Shown here in pieces: positions 22,431 to 32,113 of a stretch of DNA of 64,000 nt (positions within the stretch are counted from its first letter, which is position 1; each line of letters starts with the position of its first letter). Made by a program: the position numbers and the translations under genes. The notes beneath the pieces were generated by a model. That model had not been told where the DNA came from. It ran no database searches and saw nothing but the letters and a program-made list of their open reading frames with translations. Origin of the DNA: Pedobacter sp. AJM (GTDB lineage: Bacteria > Bacteroidota > Bacteroidia > Sphingobacteriales > Sphingobacteriaceae); the NCBI RefSeq assembly GCF_002197755.1, contig NZ_NHOT01000003.1:806001-870000 (forward strand). Reading direction: 5' to 3'.

Positions 22431-23486
22431 TTATAGTGACCTCAAATATTTCGAATATCTATGATACAAATTAACAATCATCATATTTAATTTGAAAGGA
22501 AACATTTTTATCATCAATAATAAAATGAGACTTTTCTTTTTTGCTAATAATAATGGGAAAAAGCTTTTCCATTTGATATAAGGTGTGTCAAAAGCTTTTC
22601 TACAAAGTTCGAGTTTATCCTGTTTAGTAATCTTTTTACTTTTGTACGAATCCCTAACAATCATGGTGTAACAAAAGTGGAAAACACCAATATTACTGCA
22701 TACATCTTCAAATATTTCAGGATCATTAATAGAATACTCGAAATCACGAATCGAAATATATATTTTAGCAATTTCAAATGACATGTCTTTATACATAATG
22801 GCATTTGTAATAGATGTGTTTCGAGTAAGATAATCTAATGTAATATCAGGAAGTAATACAATCTTTGTTAAATGTCGAATTTCTAAAAAAGAAAACACAG
22901 CATCTTCAACTACATCATGAACGTATCTTAAATTATTGTCTTTTAAGAAAATGGTACTATATAATTTATTCCATGAATACACAGAAAAGTATCCATTTTG
23001 CACATAGACATACTTTTTAAATGAGCTATTATCAAATATTTGTTTTTTATCATATTGAAATTTTTCATTATTTTTAAATACTTGAATTTCTCTACCTTGT
23101 TCATTTACAAACCGATGAGAAGCAGCTACGATATCAGCACTATTTAGTTTTGCTTCTGTTACTAGTAAACTTATTGTGTGTGAATCTATACTATCGTCAC
23201 TATCAACAAAAAAAAGATAATCACCTGTTAAATTATCCAGAATAATATTTCTGGATTTCCCTATCCCCTTATCAACTTCATTTTTTTTTATTATTCGAAA
23301 TGGAAATTTGCTACTTACTAAAGTATCTATAGTCACTTGTAGACTATTGTCGTCGCTAACATCATAAACAATTAGAATCTCTATATTGTCATAATCTTGA
23401 TTAATAACTGAAGTTAAACATTTAGCAACATAAGCTTCAACATTATAAACAGGTATTGCAACGGTAACTTTAGGATTAATTAACAT
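22431..23486 (-). CDS. Glycosyltransferase family 2
   Basis: 351 residues. GT-A domain at 6-120 with VTVAIPVYNVEAYVAKCL at the start, then DVSDDNS and the metal site FVDSDDS (94-98). The C-terminal 200 residues are not recognised and end in a basic stretch that may contact the membrane. Resembles EpsJ/CapG-type transferases that add hexoses or amino sugars. AT-rich block of locus A. Confidence 0.88.
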   Translation of the reverse strand: MLINPKVTVAIPVYNVEAYVAKCLTSVINQDYDNIEILIVYDVSDDNSLQVTIDTLVSSKFPFRIIKKNEVDKGIGKSRNIILDNLTGDYLFFVDSDDSIDSHTISLLVTEAKLNSADIVAASHRFVNEQGREIQVFKNNEKFQYDKKQIFDNSSFKKYVYVQNGYFSVYSWNKLYSTIFLKDNNLRYVHDVVEDAVFSFLEIRHLTKIVLLPDITLDYLTRNTSITNAIMYKDMSFEIAKIYISIRDFEYSINDPEIFEDVCSNIGVFHFCYTMIVRDSYKSKKITKQDKLELCRKAFDTPYIKWKSFFPLLLAKKKSLILLLMIKMFPFKLNMMIVNLYHRYSKYLRSL

Positions 23487-23545
23487 TTTTATTTTACTCT
23501 TCTATATTAGTAACACCATCTGACAGTGGTGTAGATAAATAACAT

Positions 23546-24790
23546 TTAAAATTTATGTAAACCCAGAATTGTTTTATAGATCCCTGACAGATCATTAATA
23601 ATTTCTTTTTTATTATGCCTCTTCAAAGCAAGAATTTGGGCACTATTTCCAATTTTTGATGCTAGTGCTTTGTCATTAACTATTTCTTTAATATAGGATG
23701 CTGCCATATAAGGATCATTTGCAGGAACCAAGACGCCTGATGTTAAATGTTCTATTAGCGTAGAAACACCCCCCACATTACAAGCAATAACTGGTACGCC
23801 TAGAAGCTGTGCCTCACAAACACTATTGGGACTATTGTCAATATATGAAGGATGAACAAAAACATCACAATTTATAAGTGCTTCTGTTATTTCCTTAGAT
23901 GAAGCGATACCTTTAGGGTACACTGAAACAGCGTCAGGATGAATTCCCGTTTTATAGCTCGCAAAATTCATATCTGTGATTCCATAAACCAGCCATTCAA
24001 AGTTGAGTTTCAACTCTTTTTTGATTATTTGCGCTGTCTTTAATAACATATCCGCACCTTTATAAAGCGGACTTGAAATAGTTGTTACAATTACTATTTT
24101 ATCTCTATTCGTCTTAACTTGCCAAGGCTTTGCATCAAAAAAAGATTCGCGAAGCATCTCACTACAATAAAAATACTGAGATTTTGGTGAATAAATTTTA
24201 GAAATCCTTTTGTCCCATTCAGTTCGTCCCATAAAATATTTACAACCGGCAAAAATCCTTTTTTCCCTTTCAACTGAAGTTTTCCATCCTTTTAGTTGCT
24301 TATAATTGGAAAGTATTTTTAAAGGATTTATTCCATTGGAACGAAACATATCCCATTCAGAATAAAATGGTGGAACAAATGCATTCAAATAAGGAATAAG
24401 AATCCCTTGTAAATGAATAATTGTAGGAATATCAGTATACCGAGCTATGAGACCAAAACTTAGTTCGGAACCAAATACATGTATGACATCAGGTTTAAAA
24501 TCATCTATAACAGACTTAAAAGCACTTACATGAAAAGACTCTTGTTCCCTTTTAGAAAACTTTCTTTTTAATCTATTTAATATACCTCTATCAATAGAAA
24601 TTGGATAATAAGTTACATTTTCTTGTTCAACCTTGAATGGTTCATCTTGATAAAAGAACGAAACTGCTAATTGAATATTAGATACTTTTTTAATCTCCTT
24701 TTCCAAGGAAGCAATCCACCCGCCTCCATTATATTCGTTTGAATTCGAATTATAACCCGCTGCAGTATTTGTAAACCATAGAATTTTCAT
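23546..24790 (-). CDS. Glycosyltransferase family 4
   Basis: 414 residues. N-terminus MKILWFTNTAAGYNSN resembles GT4 acceptor domains; the region IHVFGSEL, the donor domain IVTTISSPLYKGADMLL and the motif SPNSVCEAQLLGVPVIA with its glutamate are typical. It probably adds a sugar from a nucleotide donor to the lipid-linked repeat unit on the cytoplasmic face. 59 bases follow before the next gene. Confidence 0.9.
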   Translation of the reverse strand: MKILWFTNTAAGYNSNSNEYNGGGWIASLEKEIKKVSNIQLAVSFFYQDEPFKVEQENVTYYPISIDRGILNRLKRKFSKREQESFHVSAFKSVIDDFKPDVIHVFGSELSFGLIARYTDIPTIIHLQGILIPYLNAFVPPFYSEWDMFRSNGINPLKILSNYKQLKGWKTSVEREKRIFAGCKYFMGRTEWDKRISKIYSPKSQYFYCSEMLRESFFDAKPWQVKTNRDKIVIVTTISSPLYKGADMLLKTAQIIKKELKLNFEWLVYGITDMNFASYKTGIHPDAVSVYPKGIASSKEITEALINCDVFVHPSYIDNSPNSVCEAQLLGVPVIACNVGGVSTLIEHLTSGVLVPANDPYMAASYIKEIVNDKALASKIGNSAQILALKRHNKKEIINDLSGIYKTILGLHKF

Positions 24791-24844
24791 TTTAATTAAA
24801 AATTATTTTAGTAAAACTTAAAATATACACGAAAGCCACTATAA

Positions 24845-25864
24845 TTATAATTTATTTTTGAACCTTATTAATTTACAAAAAATTGGAATTGATTTGAATG
24901 CGATTTTATTAAAGAAATTTATATCCTTTTCCAATTTTTCTATATGCTTTGAATTTATATTTTCAAATTCTTCCGAAGCTGCACTTAACGCTTTATATTG
25001 TTTCAGTATTATTACATTTTGTGCTAAATCAATAACTTTTCGTAGTATTGGATAAATAATTTTAAATGACTGCCTGATTTTCGTATCCATTTCAATAAAA
25101 CCCTGAAGAGTAGCTATTTTTTTTGATTCATTAAACCCAATACGATATTTAGTTAATTGAGCATTTAGGTAAAATACATTATCATAATGGGCTAGGTACT
25201 TCACTAAAAACATATAATCAGACGAGGGATAAAATTTCTCATCATAGCCGCCTATTGTTAATAGACTTTCTTTCGTAAATAGTATACCAAGTGACCCCGG
25301 ATTCACATTACCCAGTTGTAAATCTAGCGGAATAACTTTATTAAGTTTGGGTTCAGCAATTTTATGCTTTAAAATTAACTTACCTTCAGAATCAATTACT
25401 TTATGTCCAACTATAATGGCATCCAAATTTTGTTTAACTGAAACAATTTCCAAAACGCATTTTAAATAATTTGGTTCTAATATGTCATCATCATTTAAAA
25501 TTGTCAAATATTTTCCAGAGGAAAGCTCTATACAACGATTCCAATTACCAAACATGCCAATGTTTTCTTCATTTTTATAATAACTTAAGCGCGGGTTATT
25601 ATAAAAATTCATTAACTTTTCTGTCTCACACCCACGTTCCGGGTTATTATCTACAACTACTATATCATATTCAATAAATTCAATTTGATTGATAGCGCTA
25701 TCAAGGGTATCCCTTAATAAATCTGCCCTTTTATATGTAGGTATTGCAATCGTAATTTGGGGTTCAAAGCTTAATTTTGATTGAATTAAGGAAATCGATG
25801 TGATATTTTTAGTCTTGGCAAAATTATCTTCGATTTTAAAAAAATCAGCACTTTTATCTAGCAT
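24845..25864 (-). CDS. Glycosyltransferase family 2
   Basis: 339 residues. GT-A domain begins at about 35 (QITIAIPTYKRADLLRDTL) after an unusual 30-residue N-terminal extension; DNNPERG and the metal site NDDD (124-127) follow, with GMFGNWNRC between them. Overlaps the flippase gene upstream by 11 bases, so the two are probably coupled. A start at an internal codon would remove the overlap, but no internal ATG precedes the domain, so the long form was kept. Confidence 0.88.
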   Translation of the reverse strand: MLDKSADFFKIEDNFAKTKNITSISLIQSKLSFEPQITIAIPTYKRADLLRDTLDSAINQIEFIEYDIVVVDNNPERGCETEKLMNFYNNPRLSYYKNEENIGMFGNWNRCIELSSGKYLTILNDDDILEPNYLKCVLEIVSVKQNLDAIIVGHKVIDSEGKLILKHKIAEPKLNKVIPLDLQLGNVNPGSLGILFTKESLLTIGGYDEKFYPSSDYMFLVKYLAHYDNVFYLNAQLTKYRIGFNESKKIATLQGFIEMDTKIRQSFKIIYPILRKVIDLAQNVIILKQYKALSAASEEFENINSKHIEKLEKDINFFNKIAFKSIPIFCKLIRFKNKL

Positions 25865-27278
25865 TAGTATACGCTTTTAGTCTATAAAATACTTCTGAAA
25901 TGATTAATCCTAAAAAATCGAATAAACTTATATTATATTTATTTAATATAACAAAAGGCCATTTCCAATTATTATACGCTAGTTGTACAGTCCCTTGAAC
26001 TAATACTAAACCTAATAAACCATAATTAGTAAAAGATAAGGAGAGATAGCTTCCCAAAGCTATAAATCCACCTGTAATTAAAGAAACCCACATAAAAGGA
26101 ACAGAATTGCCTATAACGATCATCGTTGCAAAAAAAGAATGATTCGTTTCAAGTAGCATTACAATTAAATATAATATAAGGATACTCGATACAGGTAATA
26201 CTGCTTTTGCTTTAATTAATACTAATAACTCAGGCACTGCTAACACAAGAAAAACACCGCCAATTAGAAATAATAAATAAAAAATTCCCATAGCAAAAGC
26301 AAATTCTTTTTTTAGATCATTCATATTTCCTGTAATATTTAACTCAGCAAAACGTGGATTATTAATCATAAACAAGGTGCTTGAAATACCCGAAATTATC
26401 CCAACAAGTTGCACCATTAAGCCATACGAAGCAATATCTGATAAACTCAAATACAACCCTCCTAAAAACATTGCAAAACGAGTTATTGCATACGATCCTA
26501 TAAAAACTAAACCGAGTTTGCGTGCATTATGCCAAACGATATTAAACAAATCCAATTTTTCTTTCCTAGTGATTACAAATTGATCAATTTTACTTTTGAA
26601 TTCCTTTGTAAAGAAATAGTAGTGGGAAATAAATCTCTCTACAAAAGGTGCTAATAGATTAGCAATTGCAATAGACAACAAACCGACGCCCAATAACAAC
26701 AAAGAGACATTTATAATAATATAAACAATCCTAGAATAGACCATTGCCTTTTTCGATTCCATTATCATACCCTTTCCTATTAATAACGATGCATAATAGG
26801 TATAATACATATTAAAGAAAGTTGATATAGAATAAACTATCCAAATAAATAAGGACTGATGTACATTTGTAAAACCATTAGTGACTTTATAAATATAAAA
26901 TGTACCAAACGAAAGCATAACTACCAAAACTACAAGTGACAACCTTCGATAGACAAACCTAACAGTATAGATCATTGTAGCTAATAGACGATAGTTAATT
27001 TGTTTTATATCTTCTTGACTGCTATGAATACCTTCTTTTTTTAATTGTTGTGCTCCGCTAAAAATGTAAGTAATGTTCCTCCCAAATTGAGGACCAAAAC
27101 CAAAATCAAATAATGACACCAATGATCCAACGGTCAGCATCAAATAATTCATACCAATCTCTTCTGGACTAAGCAAATGTAGTATTAATGGCAAAACCAA
27201 AACTCCGGATGCAATTGAAAAAAACTGGGCAAAGTACCCCCAAATAACATCTTTTTTTGATAATCTAATATCGCTCAT
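25854..27278 (-). CDS. Wzx-like polysaccharide flippase
   Basis: 474 residues with about 12-14 predicted membrane helices and the polysaccharide-biosynthesis/MATE-type N-terminus (KDVIWGYFAQFFSIASGVLV). It would flip the completed lipid-linked repeat unit to the periplasm for the polymerase at 19556-20779. The charged cytoplasmic loop around 85-115 is normal for the family. First gene of the AT-rich block, after a 243-base gap. Confidence 0.87.
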   Translation of the reverse strand: MSDIRLSKKDVIWGYFAQFFSIASGVLVLPLILHLLSPEEIGMNYLMLTVGSLVSLFDFGFGPQFGRNITYIFSGAQQLKKEGIHSSQEDIKQINYRLLATMIYTVRFVYRRLSLVVLVVMLSFGTFYIYKVTNGFTNVHQSLFIWIVYSISTFFNMYYTYYASLLIGKGMIMESKKAMVYSRIVYIIINVSLLLLGVGLLSIAIANLLAPFVERFISHYYFFTKEFKSKIDQFVITRKEKLDLFNIVWHNARKLGLVFIGSYAITRFAMFLGGLYLSLSDIASYGLMVQLVGIISGISSTLFMINNPRFAELNITGNMNDLKKEFAFAMGIFYLLFLIGGVFLVLAVPELLVLIKAKAVLPVSSILILYLIVMLLETNHSFFATMIVIGNSVPFMWVSLITGGFIALGSYLSLSFTNYGLLGLVLVQGTVQLAYNNWKWPFVILNKYNISLFDFLGLIISEVFYRLKAYTNAR

Positions 27279-27521
27279 TATATACTTAAATATTTTTCCA
27301 TTTCGAATTCATCATTTTTTTAATACATTAAATTCATTAATCATTGGACTAACTCAAATTATTCGTAAAATGAAACATAAAGCCCTTCATTTCATGTAAG
27401 ACGATTATTTTAATGGGAATAAATACGACACCTCCAACCTGATACTTTTTTTATAACTAAAACTCACGACTTAAATAATGAACCCCCCCCACTAATCCTG
27501 CACCTAAAACTAAATCATTAT
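27279..27521. other. Intergenic gap between dideoxyhexose module and flippase
   Basis: A 243-base AT-rich gap with a run of eight C at 27483-27490 (G on the transcribed strand), about 30 bases past the end of rfbH. No gene or clear TAnnTTTG box. It coincides with the change in base composition and probably marks a module boundary; an internal promoter here is possible but not shown. Confidence 0.4.
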
Positions 27522-28826
27522 TTAATTGTTTATATACTTTCTAATTACATTAGCAATGTAATCATAATGGAATTCATTTAATCCTGGCCAAACGCCTAAC
27601 CAAAACGATTGGTTCATAATAATATCAGTATTAGTTAAATCTCCAACAACTCTATGTTCAACATTAGCATAAGCAGGTTGTCTTAATAAATTCCCAGCAA
27701 AAAGTAGTCTAGTTCCAATTTTATGCTCTTCCAAATATTGCACGAGCATGTGGCGATCATTTGAATCCCCTTCTCTTAGCGTTAATAAGAAACCAAACCA
27801 AGATGGATCAGAATCTGCAGTAGGTTCAGGCAAAATAAACACTTCCTCAAATTCTTTCATACGAGAATATAATGCAGCAAAATTTTCTTTTCTTCTTTGA
27901 ATAAAGTAATCAACTTTTTTCAATTGAGAAACCCCTAGAGCTGCTTGCATATCAGTCACTTTTAAATTAAAACCAACATGGCTGTAGGTATATTTGTGAT
28001 CATAGCCATAAGGAAGTGATCCTAACTGTTGACCAAAACGGCAACCGCAAGTATCATCTTTGCCTGGTAAACAGTAGCAATCTCTGCCCCAATCTCTGAA
28101 ACTTTCAGCAATCTTAGCTAATTCAGGGTTATTTATTACTACAGCACCACCTTCACCCATAGTGATATGGTGAGCAGGATAAAATGAAAAAGTAGATAAA
28201 TCTCCGAATGTTCCTGTTTTTTGGCCTTTATAGGTTGCACCTAATGAATCGCAGTCATCTTCAATCACCCAAAGATTATATTTTTTAGCCACACGCATCA
28301 CCTCGTCTAAATCAAATGGGTTACCTAATGAATGGGCGATCATAATGGCTTTTGTTTTCGGAGAAACAGCGGCCTCTATCATATCTGCCTTTACATTGTG
28401 TGTTGCAATGTCTACGTCAATAAAAACTGGAATGGCTCCTGCTTGAACAATTGGATTTACTGTAGTAGGAAAACCAGCGGCTACAGTAATGACCTCATCA
28501 CCTGGCTTAATGGCTCTATCGCCAAGTTTAGGAGAGGTTAATGTATAAAATGCAACTAAATTAGCCGAAGAACCAGAGTTTACCAACAATGCTTTTGTCG
28601 CACCGAAATATTTCGCAAACTCATACTCAAACTCAGTTGCAAATCTTCCAGCAGTTAACCATCCGTCTAACATGGAGTCAACACCTAATAACAGGTCATC
28701 TTGATCCATAACTTTACCTGTTACAGCAATATAGTCCTGTCCTGGAATGATTTCTCTTTTTGCGTTCTTTGCGGCTATTTCGGACAATTGCTCCTCTAAA
28801 GTTCCGCTAAAATGTTTATAATTCAT
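27522..28826 (-). CDS. rfbH: CDP-4-keto-6-deoxyglucose 3-dehydrase (E1, RfbH/DdhC type)
   Basis: 434 residues of the DegT/DnrJ/EryC1/StrS fold, but using PMP and a [2Fe-2S] cluster to remove the C-3 hydroxyl of CDP-4-keto-6-deoxyglucose. The usual PLP lysine is replaced by His in [13 protein letters not shown] (H219), the hallmark of E1. Cysteines C192, C250, C252 and C260 match the cluster ligands of Yersinia E1 (193, 251, 253, 261) with a constant offset of one. It needs an electron donor, presumably the reductase at 32114-33145. Overlaps the upstream reductase gene by 11 bases. Confidence 0.95.
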   Translation of the reverse strand: MNYKHFSGTLEEQLSEIAAKNAKREIIPGQDYIAVTGKVMDQDDLLLGVDSMLDGWLTAGRFATEFEYEFAKYFGATKALLVNSGSSANLVAFYTLTSPKLGDRAIKPGDEVITVAAGFPTTVNPIVQAGAIPVFIDVDIATHNVKADMIEAAVSPKTKAIMIAHSLGNPFDLDEVMRVAKKYNLWVIEDDCDSLGATYKGQKTGTFGDLSTFSFYPAHHITMGEGGAVVINNPELAKIAESFRDWGRDCYCLPGKDDTCGCRFGQQLGSLPYGYDHKYTYSHVGFNLKVTDMQAALGVSQLKKVDYFIQRRKENFAALYSRMKEFEEVFILPEPTADSDPSWFGFLLTLREGDSNDRHMLVQYLEEHKIGTRLLFAGNLLRQPAYANVEHRVVGDLTNTDIIMNQSFWLGVWPGLNEFHYDYIANVIRKYINN

Positions 28827-29697
28827 GTTTTGTTACTTTTAGCATAAAGGAATCTACATTTTCAAATGTAAAATCCGGATATTCTTCAATAAATTTTGTG
28901 TTTAAAAGGCCCCCATACAAAGGTCTTAATGCTGCTTGCTTTGCATTTGATGTTTTAATCGGTGAAATCTTTATAGCCTCAGTATCTTTGAAATAAGACA
29001 ATACCTTCTTTGCCAGTTGAAACCTATTAAAATAATCAGTACTAGCTAAGTGAAAAATTCCCTTTTTGTTATCTTTGATCAACTGAAATGTCATTCTGCC
29101 AATATCACCGGCATAAATTGGTGTTGCAAACTGGTCGTATGGTAATTTTAATTCTTTTACTACTTTGTTATTCGCATCATCTATTAGTCTGGCTATAAAA
29201 TTTTTAGATCTACCTTCTTCTCCATAAACATTAGTAATTCTTAAAATCAAATGCTGATCCAGCTTAGATACAAGATCTTCACATGCTAATTTATGCTTTC
29301 CATATATATTTAGTGGATTTACCATTTCATCTTCATGATAGGGACCATTTTTCCCATCAAAAACATAGTCTGTAGATATAAATGCTAATTTTACATTATT
29401 TCTTTCACAATAATCAACGATTTTTATTGTGGGTAATACGGTACCTTCATAGCTAGCCTCAACGTTATTTTCACAAAAGTCAACATTGGTTAAAGCAGCA
29501 CAATGAATGATTACATCTGGTTTAAAGTTTGACTTTTGAAAGAAATCATCTAAATCCTCTTTTGAAAAATCAAATGAAACTGTTGAATCAGTTTTGAAGT
29601 TTAGGTGAGTACCAATAACATCCCATCCATTGTTTTTAAACACAGATAGACAGTGTGAGCCAACTAAGCCCGATGCACCGATAATAAATGCTATCAT
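28816..29697 (-). CDS. NAD-dependent 4-ketoreductase, RfbD/AscF-like
   Basis: 293 residues, extended SDR of the dTDP-4-dehydrorhamnose reductase family: NAD loop [11 protein letters not shown] (8-18), ISTDYVFDG, and catalytic YGKHK (Tyr-x3-Lys). Placed between the 3,5-epimerase-like gene and rfbH, it is expected to reduce the 4-keto group of the CDP-3,6-dideoxy sugar, as AscF does in CDP-ascarylose synthesis. Substrate is inferred from context; sequence alone would equally fit a dTDP sugar, but no dTDP-glucose genes (rmlA/rmlB) are present here. One base separates it from the upstream gene. Confidence 0.82.
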   Translation of the reverse strand: MIAFIIGASGLVGSHCLSVFKNNGWDVIGTHLNFKTDSTVSFDFSKEDLDDFFQKSNFKPDVIIHCAALTNVDFCENNVEASYEGTVLPTIKIVDYCERNNVKLAFISTDYVFDGKNGPYHEDEMVNPLNIYGKHKLACEDLVSKLDQHLILRITNVYGEEGRSKNFIARLIDDANNKVVKELKLPYDQFATPIYAGDIGRMTFQLIKDNKKGIFHLASTDYFNRFQLAKKVLSYFKDTEAIKISPIKTSNAKQAALRPLYGGLLNTKFIEEYPDFTFENVDSFMLKVTKHEL

Positions 29698-29698
29698 C

Positions 29699-30235
29699 TT
29701 AAAACGGGCTTTCTATGCTAGAAAAATTTTGGAATGCTAAATCTCTATTGGAAAGAATTGGTTCTTTAACAGCCCAATCATATCCGAAAGAGTCAAATTT
29801 AATTCCTGCTTCACATTCGCGATTTTGTGAGGTGGTTGTATGATACTCAACTGTAGTATTATCCTCTAATGCTAAGAATCCGTGTGCAAATCCTTTTCCA
29901 ATATATACTCCTTTCCTATTTTTTGCGGATAATTCAATCGAAAAAAATTTGCCGAAGTTTGGAGAATCATTTCTGATATCTAAAATGACGTCAATAATTG
30001 ATCCAGTTACCACATAAACTAATTTAGCGTGATCTTCAGGAGGAATTTGAAAATGCATTCCCCGAATCACATTTTTATTGGAAACAGAATAGAAACTTTC
30101 GCTAAAGATATAGTCCAAGCCTTTAATTAAAAAAGTTTCCTTATGGATTGTCTTAACAAATTCCCCTCGTTGATCAAGAAAATTATTGTATTCCATAATA
30201 TATAAATCCTGAAAAGCTGTATCCTTTATTTCCAT
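29699..30235 (-). CDS. RmlC-like nucleotide-sugar epimerase (AscE-like)
   Basis: 178 residues of the dTDP-4-dehydrorhamnose 3,5-epimerase cupin family: RGMHFQIPPEDHAKLVYVVTG (about 55-75) contains the catalytic His region and GKGFAHGFLALEDNT the second signature. In the ascarylose pathway the homologue AscE epimerises C-5 only, converting the D- to the L-series after C-3 deoxygenation. Its position directly after the CDP-glucose dehydratase gene (10-base overlap) supports that role. Presence of this epimerase argues for an L-sugar (ascarylose-like) over abequose, paratose or tyvelose. Confidence 0.82.
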   Translation of the reverse strand: MEIKDTAFQDLYIMEYNNFLDQRGEFVKTIHKETFLIKGLDYIFSESFYSVSNKNVIRGMHFQIPPEDHAKLVYVVTGSIIDVILDIRNDSPNFGKFFSIELSAKNRKGVYIGKGFAHGFLALEDNTTVEYHTTTSQNRECEAGIKFDSFGYDWAVKEPILSNRDLAFQNFSSIESPF

Positions 30236-31326
30236 TCTAATGCCCAGTTTATTTGTTTTGCAATAGCGGTTTTGGTGTACTGATAAATTTGTTCAGATCT
30301 CGCCTTTAAAATATTATTACCGCCATTAAGATCATCTATGTACCCTTTTAGAGTAAAGTCTACAGTTTCCTTAAAACTTAGCACTGGCTTCCACTTTAAA
30401 AAATTAGCAGCTTTTGATATATCTAATTTCAATAAAACAGCTTCATGGAGTTTTTTAGTTCCTTCAGGAATTACGTATCCTCCTCGGTTATCAAGCAGTA
30501 AAATCTCATCAATAAGTTCTTTTACAGAATAGTTGGTCACATCTTCTGGTCCAAAATTCCATCCTCCTGTAAATTCTTTTCCTTTACAGGAAAGTTCAGC
30601 AGCAAGATTTAAATAACCACTTAATGGCTCCAATACATGTTGCCAAGGCCTGGTAGCATAAGGATTACGAACTTCGAGTTTCTCGCCCACTTTAAACGCC
30701 CTGAAATAATCAGGAATAATACGGTCAAGTGCCCAATCGCCACCACCTATCACGTTACCCGCTCTGGCAGAGGCAATATTACAGGTACCCTCAATACTAA
30801 AAAATGATTCCAAATACGAATTCGTAATCAGCTCAGAGCAGCCCTTTGAGGCACTGTAAGGATCTTTTCCACCCATCGGATCATTTTCGCGATAGCCCCA
30901 AACCCATTCTTTATTATCATAACATTTATCGGTGGTGACGTTAACTGCAGCTTTTACGGATGGGGTAGCCCTTACTGCTTCCCAGAAATTAACTGTACCC
31001 ATCAAATTGGTATCAAATGTGCCTACGGGATCTTGATAAGACAATAATACCAGAGGTTGCGCAGCCAAATGAAAAGCAAAATCAGGTTGCACCTCTTCAA
31101 AGTAGCCCTTCAGTTTTTTACCATTCCGTACATCACCTTCGTAATGGTTGATCTGACTTTCTAGATTACAGATAACGAAATTATCCATTTCGGACTGTGG
31201 CGCCAGTGCATAACCATATACATCTGCGCCCAATTCTTTAAGCCAGATCGCCATCCAGGACCCTTTGAAACCAGTATGACCGGTTATAAGTACCTTTTTC
31301 CCTTGATATATATTCTGAAAACTCAT
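30226..31326 (-). CDS. rfbG: CDP-glucose 4,6-dehydratase
   Basis: 366 residues. SDR dehydratase making CDP-4-keto-6-deoxyglucose from CDP-glucose. NAD loop VLITGHTGFKGSWMA (about 11-25), HLAAQPLV, VTTDKCYDN with the catalytic Thr-Asp-Lys, and YSASK. The ATG at 31326 was chosen over one 18 codons upstream because it gives the normal family N-terminus and starts one base after the stop of rfbF; the longer version would overlap rfbF by 53 bases. Central step of the CDP-dideoxyhexose module. Confidence 0.95.
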   Translation of the reverse strand: MSFQNIYQGKKVLITGHTGFKGSWMAIWLKELGADVYGYALAPQSEMDNFVICNLESQINHYEGDVRNGKKLKGYFEEVQPDFAFHLAAQPLVLLSYQDPVGTFDTNLMGTVNFWEAVRATPSVKAAVNVTTDKCYDNKEWVWGYRENDPMGGKDPYSASKGCSELITNSYLESFFSIEGTCNIASARAGNVIGGGDWALDRIIPDYFRAFKVGEKLEVRNPYATRPWQHVLEPLSGYLNLAAELSCKGKEFTGGWNFGPEDVTNYSVKELIDEILLLDNRGGYVIPEGTKKLHEAVLLKLDISKAANFLKWKPVLSFKETVDFTLKGYIDDLNGGNNILKARSEQIYQYTKTAIAKQINWALEWK

Positions 31327-31327
31327 C

Positions 31328-32104
31328 TTACCAGATTTTCCATTTTGCCTGACCAGTAGACCAAAGTTGCTCCAGTTCAATGCGATCTCTCAATGCATCC
31401 ATTGGTTTCCAAAAACCGGAATGTTTAAATGCGGCCAATTGACCGTCATTTGCGATTTCTTTTAGAGGTATATTCTCCCACTGAATCTCGTCCATGTCAC
31501 CTTCCAGATACTTGAAAATACCTGGTTCCAAAACGAAAAAACCACCATTAATCCACATGCCATCACCCTGAGGTTTTTCTACGAAGTGTTTAACGACACC
31601 ATGCTCGTCCATTTCAATATTACCGAAACGCCCGGGTGTCTGGATACTGGTCAATGTGGCCAGTTTACCATGGCTTTTATGAAACGCAGCTAATTTAGTG
31701 ATATCTATATCTGCAACGCCATCTCCATAGGTCAGCATGAAAGTTTCATCCTGCACATATTTTTGAATTTTTTTTATTCTGCCTGCGGTATTGGTGGTTA
31801 AACCCGTATCAACCAAGGTAACTTTAAAAGATTCAGAATTGGAAAAGTGGACGTCGACCTTATTCTTCTCAATATCAATAGATACATCTGAATTATAGAG
31901 ATAGTAATTCAAAAAATACTCTTTAATGCTTTGCGCTTTGTATCCTAAACACAATACGAAATCATTATAGCCATAGGCTTCATATATTTTCATAATGTGC
32001 CATAAAATCGGCTTACCACCAATTTCAACCATTGGTTTTGGACGGGCTTCTGTTTCTTCCATCAGCCGTGTACCTAAACCCCCTGCAAGTATTACAACTT
32101 TCAT
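31328..32104 (-). CDS. rfbF: Glucose-1-phosphate cytidylyltransferase
   Basis: 258 residues. Makes CDP-glucose from glucose 1-phosphate and CTP. Signature LAGGLGTRLMEETEARPKPM (6-25) followed by VEIGGKPILWHIM is specific for the cytidylyltransferase branch. Length matches the family (about 257). It commits glucose 1-phosphate to the CDP-dideoxyhexose pathway. 9 bases after the reductase gene. Confidence 0.96.
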   Translation of the reverse strand: MKVVILAGGLGTRLMEETEARPKPMVEIGGKPILWHIMKIYEAYGYNDFVLCLGYKAQSIKEYFLNYYLYNSDVSIDIEKNKVDVHFSNSESFKVTLVDTGLTTNTAGRIKKIQKYVQDETFMLTYGDGVADIDITKLAAFHKSHGKLATLTSIQTPGRFGNIEMDEHGVVKHFVEKPQGDGMWINGGFFVLEPGIFKYLEGDMDEIQWENIPLKEIANDGQLAAFKHSGFWKPMDALRDRIELEQLWSTGQAKWKIW

Positions 32105-32113
32105 ATTTTTATC

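Noticed and set aside
28816..30235. dTDP-L-rhamnose synthesis genes
   Set aside because: RmlC- and RmlD-like proteins are present, but no rmlA or rmlB; the flanking genes all make CDP sugars.
31327..31380. Longer start of the CDP-glucose dehydratase
   Set aside because: It would overlap the previous gene by 53 bases and add 18 residues foreign to the family.
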